In this document: positions 54,352 through 63,948 of the stretch, in pieces
How positions within the stretch are numbered: the first letter of the stretch is position 1
How the letters are laid out: each line of letters begins with the position of its first letter
Assembly (NCBI GenBank): GCA_902585045.1
Contig: CACICB010000002.1
Coordinates: 1-64,000, forward strand
Origin: an uncultured Pelagibacteraceae bacterium
GTDB lineage: Bacteria > Pseudomonadota > Alphaproteobacteria > Pelagibacterales > Pelagibacteraceae
DNA: 64,000 nucleotides
Direction: 5' to 3'
Notes under the pieces: model-generated
Told to the model about the DNA's origin: nothing
Seen by the model: only the letters and a program-made list of their open reading frames with translations
Database searches by the model: none
Position numbers and translations under genes: made by a program

Positions 54352-54799
54352 CAGAATAAATACGTTAAAAATTAAATTACCAGAACCTAAACCTCCAGTA
54401 GGTGCCTATGTTGCTACAAAAATAATTGGAAATTTATTGTATGTATCTGGTCAAGTTTCAATCGATGAAAATGCAAAACTTATTACAGGAAAAATTGGAA
54501 AAGATTTAGATTTGGAAAAAGGTTATAAAGCCGCCGAAAGGTGTGGATTGAGTATAGTTGCACATGTTAAAAACGCCTGCGAAGGAGATTTAGATAAAGT
54601 TAAATCTTGTGTCAAATTAACAGGTTATGTTAATTCAACTAATGATTTTAAAGATCAGCCTAAAATTATTAATGGTGCATCAGATATAATAGCTAAAATC
54701 TTTGAAAAAAAAGGTGAACATACACGTGCAGCTGTGAGTGTGAACAGTTTACCTTTAGGTGTTGCAGTTGAAGTCGATGCTATCTTTGAACTCAATTAA
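54335..54799 (+). CDS. RidA-family (YjgF/YER057c) protein
   Basis: A 154-residue RidA-like protein; many members destroy reactive enamine intermediates of PLP enzymes. It has PPVGAYVATKIIGNLLYVSGQVS, the long helix and VCRGTGYV-like LTGYVNSTNDFKDQP, and AAVSVNSLPLGVAVEVDAI. The conserved Arg for 2-iminobutyrate is at THTRAAV-like EHTRAAVS. It overlaps pdxA by 17 bases, consistent with a PLP-linked role. Confidence 0.85.
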   Translation: MGKVIDRINTLKIKLPEPKPPVGAYVATKIIGNLLYVSGQVSIDENAKLITGKIGKDLDLEKGYKAAERCGLSIVAHVKNACEGDLDKVKSCVKLTGYVNSTNDFKDQPKIINGASDIIAKIFEKKGEHTRAAVSVNSLPLGVAVEVDAIFELN

Positions 54800-54808
54800 T
54801 TTTCAATA

Positions 54809-56080
54809 TTAATTCATACACTTTGGCTCAAATCCAAAGTTTCTATCTACAAAATAAACTGATTTTTTTGATTTCCACATCCTATCATTTGCAACTATAG
54901 TATGATCTCTATCTGTGTACTTTTCAATTAACCAGTCTAGAGATATAGCCATCTGGTGTGTGTGATAATTTGCGTGCGCTTGATCTTTTGTAAAGTTCTG
55001 CAACCCAGATGGATCTTTACGTTCTCTGTATTTTTTAAGATCAGTAAGTCCCAAGTTCAGCACATCGACAGTTTTATCTATTTTTTGTTTTAATTTTTTT
55101 GGAAAATTCTTGTAACCCCAGAGTTCAGCTATTGCATAAAGTCCTAATAAATTATTTACACCCTGTGAATGATACCAGACATCTCTAACACCTCTGAAAC
55201 TGTTATTATGAATATATCCATCTTGATATACGACTTTATCGGCTTTACTAATTCCCTTTTTAATCCATTCTGCTGCGGCACCTGGTTCATCTTTCCAGGC
55301 CAAATACGATAGCACAGAGATAGTTCCATCAGCCATTTGTATAAAACCTCTTGCATGTTTCTTTGTTGTTAATTCTTTTTCAGCCCACGGCTTGATATAT
55401 TTTTTGTACAAAATATCAATATACTCATCAATAATTTTAAATTGTTCTTTAGTAAATTGATCTCTCATTAAGTATGCTTGTTGAATATAGGTAGCTCCAT
55501 ATATTTGAGCTTCGTGCGGCCTGTGAGAAATACAAGGTTTGTCACCTTTGGCTTTCGCACCGCCATAACATAATTTATCAACTTTACCTTCGTCTTTCAG
55601 TTTACTAATTTCCTTAGAAGTTAAAGTACTTAACATCACACCTGCTTGTGCCCAAGCTACCATAACTTCTGCAATTAGTGGTCCATGCTCGTCCATTTTG
55701 CTATCTACAATTGCCGAAATAATGGTTCCATGCAATAATGCTAACCTATTAGAGTGTTTTTCATGATTAACATATATGCTGTTTGATCTTTGTTCGTGAT
55801 CTTTGTTCCAATCATACTTAGTAAGTTTCATTAAATGATCATAGTTGTTTCCTTGTAATTCAGGATTTTTTGACTTGCTTACGTGTGTTATTGCAAGATC
55901 CAAGTCCCAGCCTGCTTTACCCCAACTGCCATAACCATGCACACCTTTAAGAGAACATGTTTTTTTAGAAAGTTCGTTTGCAAAGAAATATTTTGGAATG
56001 ACAATTTCATTTTTATTTGCATAAGCATTGGTAGACAAAATTATTACAAAAAGAAAAAATATTTTTTTCAAATTATTCAC
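54809..56080 (-). CDS. Secreted alginate-lyase-like protein (PL5-type fold)
   Basis: A 423-residue exported protein: signal peptide 1-21 with AYA before the mature start, then an all-helical toroid. Residues 288-304 (DGYIHNNSFRGVRDVWYH) match the PF05426 alginate-lyase pattern with catalytic-like Arg296 and Tyr303 at 7-residue spacing. The other active-site block, NNHSYW in AlgL, appears as KKHARG, keeping His242 but losing the Asn. Activity is therefore uncertain. Its neighbours ugd and galU make UDP-glucuronate, suggesting a polysaccharide-related periplasmic role. Confidence 0.55.
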   Translation of the reverse strand: MNNLKKIFFLFVIILSTNAYANKNEIVIPKYFFANELSKKTCSLKGVHGYGSWGKAGWDLDLAITHVSKSKNPELQGNNYDHLMKLTKYDWNKDHEQRSNSIYVNHEKHSNRLALLHGTIISAIVDSKMDEHGPLIAEVMVAWAQAGVMLSTLTSKEISKLKDEGKVDKLCYGGAKAKGDKPCISHRPHEAQIYGATYIQQAYLMRDQFTKEQFKIIDEYIDILYKKYIKPWAEKELTTKKHARGFIQMADGTISVLSYLAWKDEPGAAAEWIKKGISKADKVVYQDGYIHNNSFRGVRDVWYHSQGVNNLLGLYAIAELWGYKNFPKKLKQKIDKTVDVLNLGLTDLKKYRERKDPSGLQNFTKDQAHANYHTHQMAISLDWLIEKYTDRDHTIVANDRMWKSKKSVYFVDRNFGFEPKCMN

Positions 56081-57385
56081 TTAAATAGAGTTAGGCCTTC
56101 CAATAGAGAAGTAGCTAATTTTATTTTTTTTCATTTCTTCTGAGGAATAAAGATTTCTTAAATCATACACTTTAAAATTCCTTTTTTTAACGATTTTTTT
56201 AAAATCAATCGATTTGAATTCATCCCATTCAGTTAGTAGAATTAATAAATCTGCACCATTGCAATTAGATTTGATATTATTTTTGTAATTGCAGTTTTTA
56301 ATTTTCATAAATTCTTTTTTTTCACCCGAAGGATCATAGTAATTAACTTTTGCTCCTTTTTTGCATAGATAAGGTATCATGCTAAGGCTAGTAGAATCTC
56401 GCATATCATCAGTGTTTGGTTTAAATGTAACTCCTAAGAAAGAAATTCTTTTATTTTTTATATTTGCACCCAAGATTTTATGAATTCTTTGAGTAAGTAA
56501 ATTAACTCTTTCTTTATTAGATTTAATAACTGATTTCACAACTGATAGATTTATCTTATATTTCTCTGCAGCAGATACGAGACCTTTTGTATCTTTTGGA
56601 AAGCATGAGCCTCCATATGCTGGGCCAGCACGTAAAAACCTACCGCCTATTCTACTATCAGAGCCCATCCCTAATGAAATATCTTCTATATTAACTCCAG
56701 ATTTTTCACATAAGTTTGCAAGTTCATTAATGAAAGTAATCTTAGTTGCGAGAAAAGCATTTGATGCGTATTTTATTAATTCAGCTCCTCTTCTTGAGGT
56801 AGTAAAAAATTTTGACCCTTTATTAATTAATGGTGCATAAAGTTTTCTCATAATATTGAAGGTTCTTTTTTCGTTAGATCCTATTACAATTCTATCCGGA
56901 TATCTAAAATCTCGAATTGCTTCACCCTCTCTTAAGAATTCAGGATTAGAGATTACTGTAAAAAGTTTTTTCTTTTTTTTTAAAATTTTTTCAATCTCAT
57001 CACCTGTTCCTACAGGCACAGTAGACTTGGTAATGATAATTTTTTTTCTTTTTGAATATTTTAATATCTCTTTCGTGCATTTATAAACGAAAGATAAATC
57101 AACTTTAATTGATCCTTTTTTTGTAGGAGTCCCCACGCATATAAAAATTATATCTGATGAGTTTATGGCTCTATCAATATTTGAAGTAAATGAAAGACGT
57201 TTAGCTGTAAAATTTTTTTGAATTAATTCATCTAATCCTGGTTCATAAATTGGAGAAATTCCAGAGTTGAGTTTTTCTATTTTATTTTTATCTTTATCAA
57301 CACAAACAACCTGGTTACCTATGTCAGCAAAGCAGACTCCGCTAACTAATCCAACGTAACCAGTTCCAATCATACATAGTTTCAT
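56081..57385 (-). CDS. ugd: UDP-glucose 6-dehydrogenase
   Basis: Ugd oxidises UDP-glucose to UDP-glucuronate. The 434 residues have GTGYVGLVSGVCFADIG at the N-terminus, TKSTVPVGTGDE, and the active-site Cys261 in AGPAYGGSCFPKDTKG. It abuts the lyase-like gene and galU with no gap, forming a tight minus-strand set with galU first. Confidence 0.95.
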   Translation of the reverse strand: MKLCMIGTGYVGLVSGVCFADIGNQVVCVDKDKNKIEKLNSGISPIYEPGLDELIQKNFTAKRLSFTSNIDRAINSSDIIFICVGTPTKKGSIKVDLSFVYKCTKEILKYSKRKKIIITKSTVPVGTGDEIEKILKKKKKLFTVISNPEFLREGEAIRDFRYPDRIVIGSNEKRTFNIMRKLYAPLINKGSKFFTTSRRGAELIKYASNAFLATKITFINELANLCEKSGVNIEDISLGMGSDSRIGGRFLRAGPAYGGSCFPKDTKGLVSAAEKYKINLSVVKSVIKSNKERVNLLTQRIHKILGANIKNKRISFLGVTFKPNTDDMRDSTSLSMIPYLCKKGAKVNYYDPSGEKKEFMKIKNCNYKNNIKSNCNGADLLILLTEWDEFKSIDFKKIVKKRNFKVYDLRNLYSSEEMKKNKISYFSIGRPNSI

Positions 57386-58201
57386 TTAATTTCCCTTAGA
57401 TATTTGAATTCCTGAATTTATATATCCACTTAAAGTTCCACAATCTAAATATTTCCCCTTAAAAATATTTCCGTAAAATTTATACTCTTTTTTAATTAAA
57501 CTTCTAATTGCGTCAGTAATATGTATTTCTCCTCCCTGACCAGGTTTTAATTTTTTGATTTCACTAAAAACTTTTTTTGGCAATATATATCTTCCAATAA
57601 TTGCAAAATTTGATGGCGCTTTTTTGATGCTAGGTTTCTCTACAACGTCTTTAATTCGAAAATAGCTTTTTTTTTTATTTTGGATCGATAAAATTCCCCA
57701 TCTTGATACTGTTTTTCTCTCTACTCTTTTTGTAGCAATTATAGAACCTTTAGTTTTTTTATGTAGTCGTATCATTTCTTTTGAACAATTATTTTTTATT
57801 ATTAAGTCATCGGGTAAGAGCATTAAAAAATATTTACTTTTTATAAATTTTTGGCATTTTAGAACTGCATCACCTGTACCTTTTGGCTTGTTTTGATAAA
57901 CAAATTTTATCATTTTCTGATATCTTTTTATTTTTTTATATTCTTCAAGTAGTCTTTTATTTTTCTTTTTTTTTATTATCTTTTTATAAAAACTGTCATT
58001 AAAAAAATATTTTTTAATCGATAGTTTTTTTTTTGAAATTATAAATATAAATTCCTTTACACCTGCTTCAATGCATTCATCTAATATATATTGTAAATTC
58101 GGTTTACCATTGATGGGCATCAACTCTTTTGGCATTACACTTGTCAAAGGAAGCAATCTAGTCCCTAAACCTGCTAATGGAATAATGGCTTGTTTTATCA
58201 T
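57386..58201 (-). CDS. galU: UTP-glucose-1-phosphate uridylyltransferase
   Basis: GalU makes UDP-glucose, the substrate of Ugd. The 271 residues have AGLGTRLLPLTSVMPKELMPI, the NLQYILDEC segment and FLMLLPDDLIIKN with its metal-binding Asp. Low-complexity lysine stretches (about 50-90) are typical of this genome. It is divergent from panC across 38 bases. Confidence 0.93.
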   Translation of the reverse strand: MIKQAIIPLAGLGTRLLPLTSVMPKELMPINGKPNLQYILDECIEAGVKEFIFIISKKKLSIKKYFFNDSFYKKIIKKKKNKRLLEEYKKIKRYQKMIKFVYQNKPKGTGDAVLKCQKFIKSKYFLMLLPDDLIIKNNCSKEMIRLHKKTKGSIIATKRVERKTVSRWGILSIQNKKKSYFRIKDVVEKPSIKKAPSNFAIIGRYILPKKVFSEIKKLKPGQGGEIHITDAIRSLIKKEYKFYGNIFKGKYLDCGTLSGYINSGIQISKGN

Positions 58202-58239
58202 ATGATTCTTATAATAGTTATTATCATTGCTTTATAGAA

Positions 58240-59055
58240 ATGAAAATATTTAAAGATAAACATACCCTTCAAAGAGAGATTTTAAAAACTAAAGGGATTT
58301 CATTTGTGCCAACAATGGGTGCATTGCATAAAGGGCACATTTCATTAATCAAAAAATCAAAAAAATCTAGGCTAAAAACTTTAGTATCTATTTTTGTGAA
58401 TCCGAAACAATTTCACAAAAAAAGAGATTTTAGAACCTATCCAAGAAAAAAAGCACAAGATATTAAATTGTTAAAAAAATTGAGAATCGATTACTTATAT
58501 ATTCCAACATCAAAAGACATATACGGATTTAAACCTAAAAACAAAATTTTCTTAGATAAATCATCAAAAAAATTATGTGGTAAATTTAGAAAAGGTCATT
58601 TTGAAGGTGTATTAAATGTAGTAAACAGGTTTATAGAAATAATTAAACCTAAATATATATATTTAGGAAAAAAGGACTATCAGCAACTTTTTCTAATTAA
58701 AAAGCACATTGAAAAAAGAAAGATTAAATCTCGAATAATCGAATGTGAAACTATTAGAGAAAATAATGGAGTAGCCTGTTCATCAAGAAATTCTAAACTA
58801 AATAAAAATCAAATTAAAATTGCATCTAATATTCATAATTATTTAAGAAACTTAAAGAAAAAAATAAGAAAAAATTATAATTTATTTAACATAAATAAAA
58901 TAAGAAAAGATTTAATAAATTTAGGTGCAAACAAAATAGATTATGTAGAAAATTATAATATTAAAAGTTTTAAAAGAATTTTAAAATCGAATAAAAATTT
59001 CAATTTATTTTTTGCATATTATATCAAAAATATAAGATTAATCGATAATATCTAA
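58240..59055 (+). CDS. panC: Pantothenate synthetase
   Basis: PanC ligates pantoate and beta-alanine. The 271 residues have VPTMGALHKGHISLIKKS (HxGH nucleotide site), VSIFVNPKQF, YLGKKDYQQLFLIK and a late SSRNSKLNK. The C-terminal domain is very lysine/asparagine-rich. The 3' end overlaps the convergent mgtE by 4 bases. No panB is in the window. Confidence 0.93.
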   Translation: MKIFKDKHTLQREILKTKGISFVPTMGALHKGHISLIKKSKKSRLKTLVSIFVNPKQFHKKRDFRTYPRKKAQDIKLLKKLRIDYLYIPTSKDIYGFKPKNKIFLDKSSKKLCGKFRKGHFEGVLNVVNRFIEIIKPKYIYLGKKDYQQLFLIKKHIEKRKIKSRIIECETIRENNGVACSSRNSKLNKNQIKIASNIHNYLRNLKKKIRKNYNLFNINKIRKDLINLGANKIDYVENYNIKSFKRILKSNKNFNLFFAYYIKNIRLIDNI

Positions 59056-60431
59056 TTAAGAAAATAAAAAGATCCTAAACCTAGAAAAGAAAGAAAGCCA
59101 ATTACATCTGTAATAGTTGTTACAAAAACACTTGAAGCTAAAGCGGGATCAATATTTAATTTTTTTAACGAAACTGGAACTAAAATTCCAAATAAACCTG
59201 CAACGATCATATTTAATATCATTGAAATTCCTATTAATAGAGAAAGATTTAATTCTTTAAACCATAATTGAACTATTATTGCAGTGATTATTGCAAAAAT
59301 AATACCGTTTAAAATACCTATAAGAAATTCTTTTCCAACAACTCGGTTAAAATTACTTTTTGATAATTCTTTTGTAGCTATAGCACGTATTGTAACTGCT
59401 AACGTTTGCATGCCGGCATTCCCTCCCATTGATGCTACTATTGGCATTAAAAAAGCTAAAGCAACCATCTGCTCTATTGATGCTCCAAAGAAACTTATTA
59501 CCCAAGTGGCAAGTAAAGCAGTAAACAAATTTAGTAATAACCAATTAAATCTTCTTTTAGTTTTAAGCATTACACTATCAGTAATTTCCTCGTCGCCTAC
59601 CCCGGCTAAACGCAATGCATCTTCCTCGGCTTCTTCTTGAACAACAGTAACAACATCATCTGCTGTAATCATTCCAACTAGTTTATTTTCTTTATTCACT
59701 ACTCCTGCAGAAACTAAGTTGTAGTTTTCAAAAGTAAGACCAACTTCTTCTTTGTCCATATTTACTGAAATTAAAACTGGCATTTCCCTCATTATAGAAC
59801 TCATTTTCAAATCCCTAGATGTTCTTAAAACTCTTGAAGAAGGAACGGTTCCGATGGGTTTAAAGTCATTATCTACTATAAATATTTCTAAAAATTCTTC
59901 TGGTAGATCTTTGTCTTCTCTTAAATAATCTATAGTCTGACCTACAGTCCAATTACTAGGGACTGCTGTAAATTCTCTTTGCATTATTCTAGCTGCGGAG
60001 TCTTCTGGATAACTAAGTCCTTCTTGCAAAAGAAACTTATCTTTGGGAGGAAGTTTTTCTAAAACTTTTTCTTTTGTCTCCTTAGATAAATTTTCGAGAA
60101 TTTTTATTGCATTATCAGACTCTAAACGCTTTATTATCTTAATTAGAGACTCGATAGAAAGTAATTGCAAAACCTCACTTTGAATAGACTCGTTTAATTC
60201 AATGAATATCTCTGGGTCAATATTAAATGACTCAATCTCAATGAGTTTTGTTCTTGTATCCGAAGTTAAGTTTTCAATTAAATTAGCTACATCGGCTTCA
60301 TGAAGATTTTTAAGTGTTTGATTAATAAACTCAACGTTTCCTCTCTCAATATTTTGAGTGAAAGTGTTAATAAACTCCTTATTAAAATCCAAGTTGACTT
60401 TTTTAGTTTCAGTTGATTTTGGTAAAGCCAT
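59052..60431 (-). CDS. mgtE: Magnesium transporter MgtE
   Basis: The 459-residue protein has a cytoplasmic MgtE-N domain (about 25-130), tandem CBS domains (about 140-265, magnesium sensing), a plug helix and five C-terminal membrane helices. The pore motif MPIVASMGGNAGMQTLAVTIRA is clear. Activity is normally gated by cytoplasmic magnesium through the N and CBS domains. Confidence 0.94.
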   Translation of the reverse strand: MALPKSTETKKVNLDFNKEFINTFTQNIERGNVEFINQTLKNLHEADVANLIENLTSDTRTKLIEIESFNIDPEIFIELNESIQSEVLQLLSIESLIKIIKRLESDNAIKILENLSKETKEKVLEKLPPKDKFLLQEGLSYPEDSAARIMQREFTAVPSNWTVGQTIDYLREDKDLPEEFLEIFIVDNDFKPIGTVPSSRVLRTSRDLKMSSIMREMPVLISVNMDKEEVGLTFENYNLVSAGVVNKENKLVGMITADDVVTVVQEEAEEDALRLAGVGDEEITDSVMLKTKRRFNWLLLNLFTALLATWVISFFGASIEQMVALAFLMPIVASMGGNAGMQTLAVTIRAIATKELSKSNFNRVVGKEFLIGILNGIIFAIITAIIVQLWFKELNLSLLIGISMILNMIVAGLFGILVPVSLKKLNIDPALASSVFVTTITDVIGFLSFLGLGSFYFLN

Positions 60432-60454
60432 AAATACCTCTTAAAGTTTTTTTG

Positions 60455-60467
60455 AGACTATTAGTCT
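60455..60467. promoter_or_regulatory. Palindrome and possible -10 box in the mgtE-lipB divergent region
   Basis: AGACTA-T-TAGTCT is a perfect 13-base inverted repeat in the 60-base divergent gap. It is followed by TATAAA (60467-60472), which could be the lipB -10 box. A regulator binding the palindrome would affect both genes, but no regulator is identified. Confidence 0.3.
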
Positions 60468-60491
60468 ATAAAATGGTAAAATTCAATTTAA

Positions 60492-61103
60492 ATGAGTGTA
60501 GAAATTAAAATCAGTAAAAAACGTATATCCTATAAAATGGCGATGCTTTTTCTCAATAAAAGAGTAGAGCAAGTAAAAAATGGTAAAAAAAGAGAATTAA
60601 TATGGATTTTAGAACATCCAATAACTTATACAGCTGGAGTAAGATTTAATAAAAAAGAAATATTAGACAAAAAAATTAAAATAGTTCAAACAAATAGAGG
60701 AGGTAAAATAACTCTTCACAACCCCGGTCAAAAAATTGTTTACTTTGTAATCAATCTTAATAATAGAAAAAAAGATATAAGAAAATTTATAAGTGTGATT
60801 GAAAACAGCATAATTCAATTTTTAAGAATTTATAAAATTAATGCTAAAAAAGATAAAAAAAATATTGGTATTTGGGTAAATTCAAAAAAAATTGCTGCAA
60901 TTGGTATAAGAATATCAAGATGGATTGCATATCATGGATGCTCAATAAATATTTCAAATAATCTAAATCAATATTTGAAAATTATTCCTTGTGGCTTAAG
61001 TAACAAAAACGTCACTTCGGTATTTCAAGAAAGAAAAATTAAAATAAATAATTATGAAAATAAGTTGGCTGAAATTTTTTCAAAAAATATCGAAAACATT
61101 TAG
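60492..61103 (+). CDS. lipB: Octanoyltransferase LipB
   Basis: LipB transfers octanoate from ACP to lipoyl domains, the first step of lipoate synthesis. The 203 residues have RGGKITLHNPGQK, catalytic Lys in KKIAAIGIRIS and catalytic Cys in IIPCGLSNKNVTS. It ends 4 bases over the convergent pseudouridine synthase gene. Confidence 0.93.
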   Translation: MSVEIKISKKRISYKMAMLFLNKRVEQVKNGKKRELIWILEHPITYTAGVRFNKKEILDKKIKIVQTNRGGKITLHNPGQKIVYFVINLNNRKKDIRKFISVIENSIIQFLRIYKINAKKDKKNIGIWVNSKKIAAIGIRISRWIAYHGCSINISNNLNQYLKIIPCGLSNKNVTSVFQERKIKINNYENKLAEIFSKNIENI

Positions 61104-61999
61104 AAATTTTTTTTAAAAAAATCTTCAAAAATACTATCGTAATTTGCTTTAAAATTATATTGAACATTATTTATCATGAACTTAATCTTATGAGCATGCA
61201 GCATTAGATTTCGAATTTTAATTCGTTTTATATTATTAAGAAAATATTTGTCATCTCCGACTATGGGATTTCCTATATTTAATAATTGCTTACGTAGTTG
61301 ATGTTTTCTACCTGTAATTGGATTTAGCTCTAAAAATGTATAATCTTCACCCGTTTTAATTATTTTTAAATTTGAAATAGCTTTTTGAGTAATTTTCTTA
61401 TTTTTCTCAATATAAATAAGATTATCTCTCATAATCCTAATTGATTTATTAACTTTTCCATACACAATAGCTAAATAGGTTTTATGAATTTTTCTTAATC
61501 TAAACAATGATGTAAAAAGTTGGGCAAATTTTCTATTTTTAGCAATTATAAGAATTCCTGAAGTTTCTTTATCAAGTCTATGAACAATAAACGGCTTTGA
61601 GTTTTCGAAATATTTTGTATTTTTAAGAATATCAATTATATTTTTTAGTGATTTAGTACCTGATTGAACTGGCAGTCCTGTTGGTTTGTTTATTACTATA
61701 AAATTTTCATTATCCTCTAAAACATGTTTATCATAAGAACCTATCTCTTTTTTTTTGGGTAAATACTTAATCTTTTTATTATTATCTATAGGTTTAAATT
61801 TATTTATATCAAAAACCTCGACTATGTCTCCGGTTCTTAGTCTATGAGAAGATTTAATTTTTTTTTTATTAACTTTAATTTTATTTTGTCTAATATTTTT
61901 TTCTATTAAAGAGTGTGGTAAATTTATTACTTTTTGTTTAAACCACCTGTCTAGACGAGACCCATTAAAGTCTTCGTCAACAATAAAAGATTTGCGCAT
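61100..61999 (-). CDS. rluC: 23S rRNA pseudouridine synthase, RluC/RluD family
   Basis: The 299 residues have an N-terminal S4 domain (about 13-85) and the catalytic domain with active-site Asp in HRLDKETSGILII, plus the GRKHQLRKQLLNIGNPIVGD segment. The exact target (RluC or RluD position) cannot be read from sequence alone. It lies 10 bases after rplQ. Confidence 0.85.
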   Translation of the reverse strand: MRKSFIVDEDFNGSRLDRWFKQKVINLPHSLIEKNIRQNKIKVNKKKIKSSHRLRTGDIVEVFDINKFKPIDNNKKIKYLPKKKEIGSYDKHVLEDNENFIVINKPTGLPVQSGTKSLKNIIDILKNTKYFENSKPFIVHRLDKETSGILIIAKNRKFAQLFTSLFRLRKIHKTYLAIVYGKVNKSIRIMRDNLIYIEKNKKITQKAISNLKIIKTGEDYTFLELNPITGRKHQLRKQLLNIGNPIVGDDKYFLNNIKRIKIRNLMLHAHKIKFMINNVQYNFKANYDSIFEDFFKKNF

Positions 62000-62009
62000 G
62001 AAAGCTAAA

Positions 62010-62459
62010 TTATTTGCTTGCTACTTTTTGTTTATCTTGAGGTTCTTTAGATTTTTCTTTTGTTTCAATTTTTTTAGGTTTATCAATTTTTTTCGCCTCT
62101 GGATTTCTATCAACTAGTTCAATAACAGCCATAGGTGCGTCATCTCCAGTTCTAAAACCAGCTTTTAATACTCTCGAATAGCCACCTTTTCTTGAACTGT
62201 ATCTTTTAGATAGTTCATTGAAAACTTTTGTGACAGATTTTTTATCTTGAAGTTTTGAAAAAAGCCTTTTTTTGTTACTTAAATCATTTTTTTTACCAAT
62301 TGTTATTACTTTATCTATTTGAGGTTTTAGCTCTTTGGCTTTTGGAAGAGTGGTAACTATTTGCTCATATTTAATTAATGAATTAAGCATATTTTTAAAT
62401 AATGCTTTTCTATGCTCACTTGTTTTGTTTAATTTTCTATAACCAATACCGTGTCTCAT
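62010..62459 (-). CDS. rplQ: Large-subunit ribosomal protein bL17
   Basis: The product starts [20 protein letters not shown], the unmistakable L17 N-terminus, and ends with a lysine-rich tail of about 30 residues, for 149 residues. The ATG at 62459 is chosen; the 19 additional codons upstream lie inside rpoA in another frame. The start overlaps the rpoA stop by one base (TAATG). Confidence 0.97.
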   Translation of the reverse strand: MRHGIGYRKLNKTSEHRKALFKNMLNSLIKYEQIVTTLPKAKELKPQIDKVITIGKKNDLSNKKRLFSKLQDKKSVTKVFNELSKRYSSRKGGYSRVLKAGFRTGDDAPMAVIELVDRNPEAKKIDKPKKIETKEKSKEPQDKQKVASK

Positions 62460-63493
62460 TAATAATTGTTTTCCTCTAATTTCTTGGATAGTTCTGCAAT
62501 ATTGTCTGGTGGCCAATTTGGTATTTCCATGCCTAAATATAAAGACATTGTATTTAAAACTTCTTTAATTTCGTTTAAAGATTTTCTACCAAAGTTTGGT
62601 GTTCTCAGCATTTCTGGCTCGGTTTTTTGAACTAAATCACCAATGTAAATTATATTATCGTTCTTTAAACAATTCATTGATCTTACCGATAATTCCAACT
62701 CTTCTACTCTCTTCAAAAGATTTCTATTAAATTCAGGTTCAGAAGATTTTACCTCTTTGACAACTTCTTGTGGATCTTCAAAATTTACAAACATTGACAA
62801 TTGATCTTGGAAAATTCTTGCAGAATAGGCAATAGCATCTTCTGCATCTACAGTACCATTTGTTTCAACAGTCATTATTAATTTATCATAATCTAATGCG
62901 CTACCTGCTCTGGTATTTTCAACTGAAAAAGATACTTTTTTTACTGGGCTAAAAAGAGAATCTATTGAAATCAGGCCTAAAGGACTATCGTCAGTTTTAT
63001 TTTTGGGGGCTTGTACGTATCCTTTGCCTGTACTTACCATCAATTCCATATGAAAATTAGTTTTCTCATCTAGATTGCAAATAGTTTGATCAGGATTAAG
63101 AATTTCTATCTCAGGAACTAACGTGATATCTTTAGCTTTAACTTCTTTTGGGCCTTTAATGTCTAATATTATTTTTTTTGAACTTGATGATGAAGATTTA
63201 ATGGCTAAGTTTTTAACATTTAAGACAATGTCAGTAACATCTTCTCTAACACCTTTGATTGATGAAAACTCGTGCAAAACTCCATCAATTTGAATAGCTG
63301 TAACAGCTGCGCCTTGTATAGAAGATAATAATATCCTTCTTAGAGAATTACCAATTGTTTGTCCAAATCCTTTCTCTAAGGGTTCGGCAACTACTTTTGC
63401 AATTGTCTTATCATCATTGCTTGTAATGTCTAATTTATTTGGTTTAATTAATGCTTTCCAGTTCTTGTCTATAACGTTACTCGTTGTTTGCAT
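62459..63493 (-). CDS. rpoA: RNA polymerase alpha subunit
   Basis: The 344 residues have the alpha-NTD ([34 protein letters not shown]) and the alpha-CTD ([35 protein letters not shown]), which contacts upstream DNA and activators. It lies directly after rpsK with no gap. Confidence 0.98.
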   Translation of the reverse strand: MQTTSNVIDKNWKALIKPNKLDITSNDDKTIAKVVAEPLEKGFGQTIGNSLRRILLSSIQGAAVTAIQIDGVLHEFSSIKGVREDVTDIVLNVKNLAIKSSSSSSKKIILDIKGPKEVKAKDITLVPEIEILNPDQTICNLDEKTNFHMELMVSTGKGYVQAPKNKTDDSPLGLISIDSLFSPVKKVSFSVENTRAGSALDYDKLIMTVETNGTVDAEDAIAYSARIFQDQLSMFVNFEDPQEVVKEVKSSEPEFNRNLLKRVEELELSVRSMNCLKNDNIIYIGDLVQKTEPEMLRTPNFGRKSLNEIKEVLNTMSLYLGMEIPNWPPDNIAELSKKLEENNY

Positions 63494-63937
63494 TTATACT
63501 CTCCTTCTTTTTGGTGGTCTTGCTCCGTTATGAGGCATAGGTGTTGTGTCTTTTATTGATAAAATTTTAAATCCTTTTGACTGTAAAGATCTTAAGGCGG
63601 TCTCTCTACCCGATCCAGGGCCTTTAACCTGGACGGTCAGAGTTCTGAGACCTTGTTCATAAGCCTTTGCACCTGCATCATCTGCTGCTATTTGTGCTGC
63701 ATAAGGAGTTGATTTTCTTGAACCTTTAAAACCTTTAGCTCCAGCTGATGACCAGGATATAACATTTCCGCTTTCATCGGCGATTGAAATAATGGTATTA
63801 TTAAAGGTTGAATAAACATAAGCTATTCCAGTTGTAATATTTTTTTTAATTTTTTTCTTTTTTTTAAATGATGATACTTTTTTAACTTCGACTTTTTTTT
63901 CAATTTTTTTTTCTTTTTTTTCGTCTTTTTTATTCAT
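63494..63937 (-). CDS. rpsK: Small-subunit ribosomal protein uS11
   Basis: The S11 core begins around residue 34 ([19 protein letters not shown]) and ends [18 protein letters not shown]. Before it lies an unusually long lysine/glutamate-rich extension of about 32 residues, for 147 in total. It follows rpsM by 11 bases. Confidence 0.97.
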   Translation of the reverse strand: MNKKDEKKEKKIEKKVEVKKVSSFKKKKKIKKNITTGIAYVYSTFNNTIISIADESGNVISWSSAGAKGFKGSRKSTPYAAQIAADDAGAKAYEQGLRTLTVQVKGPGSGRETALRSLQSKGFKILSIKDTTPMPHNGARPPKRRRV

Positions 63938-63948
63938 TTTAGTTTTTT

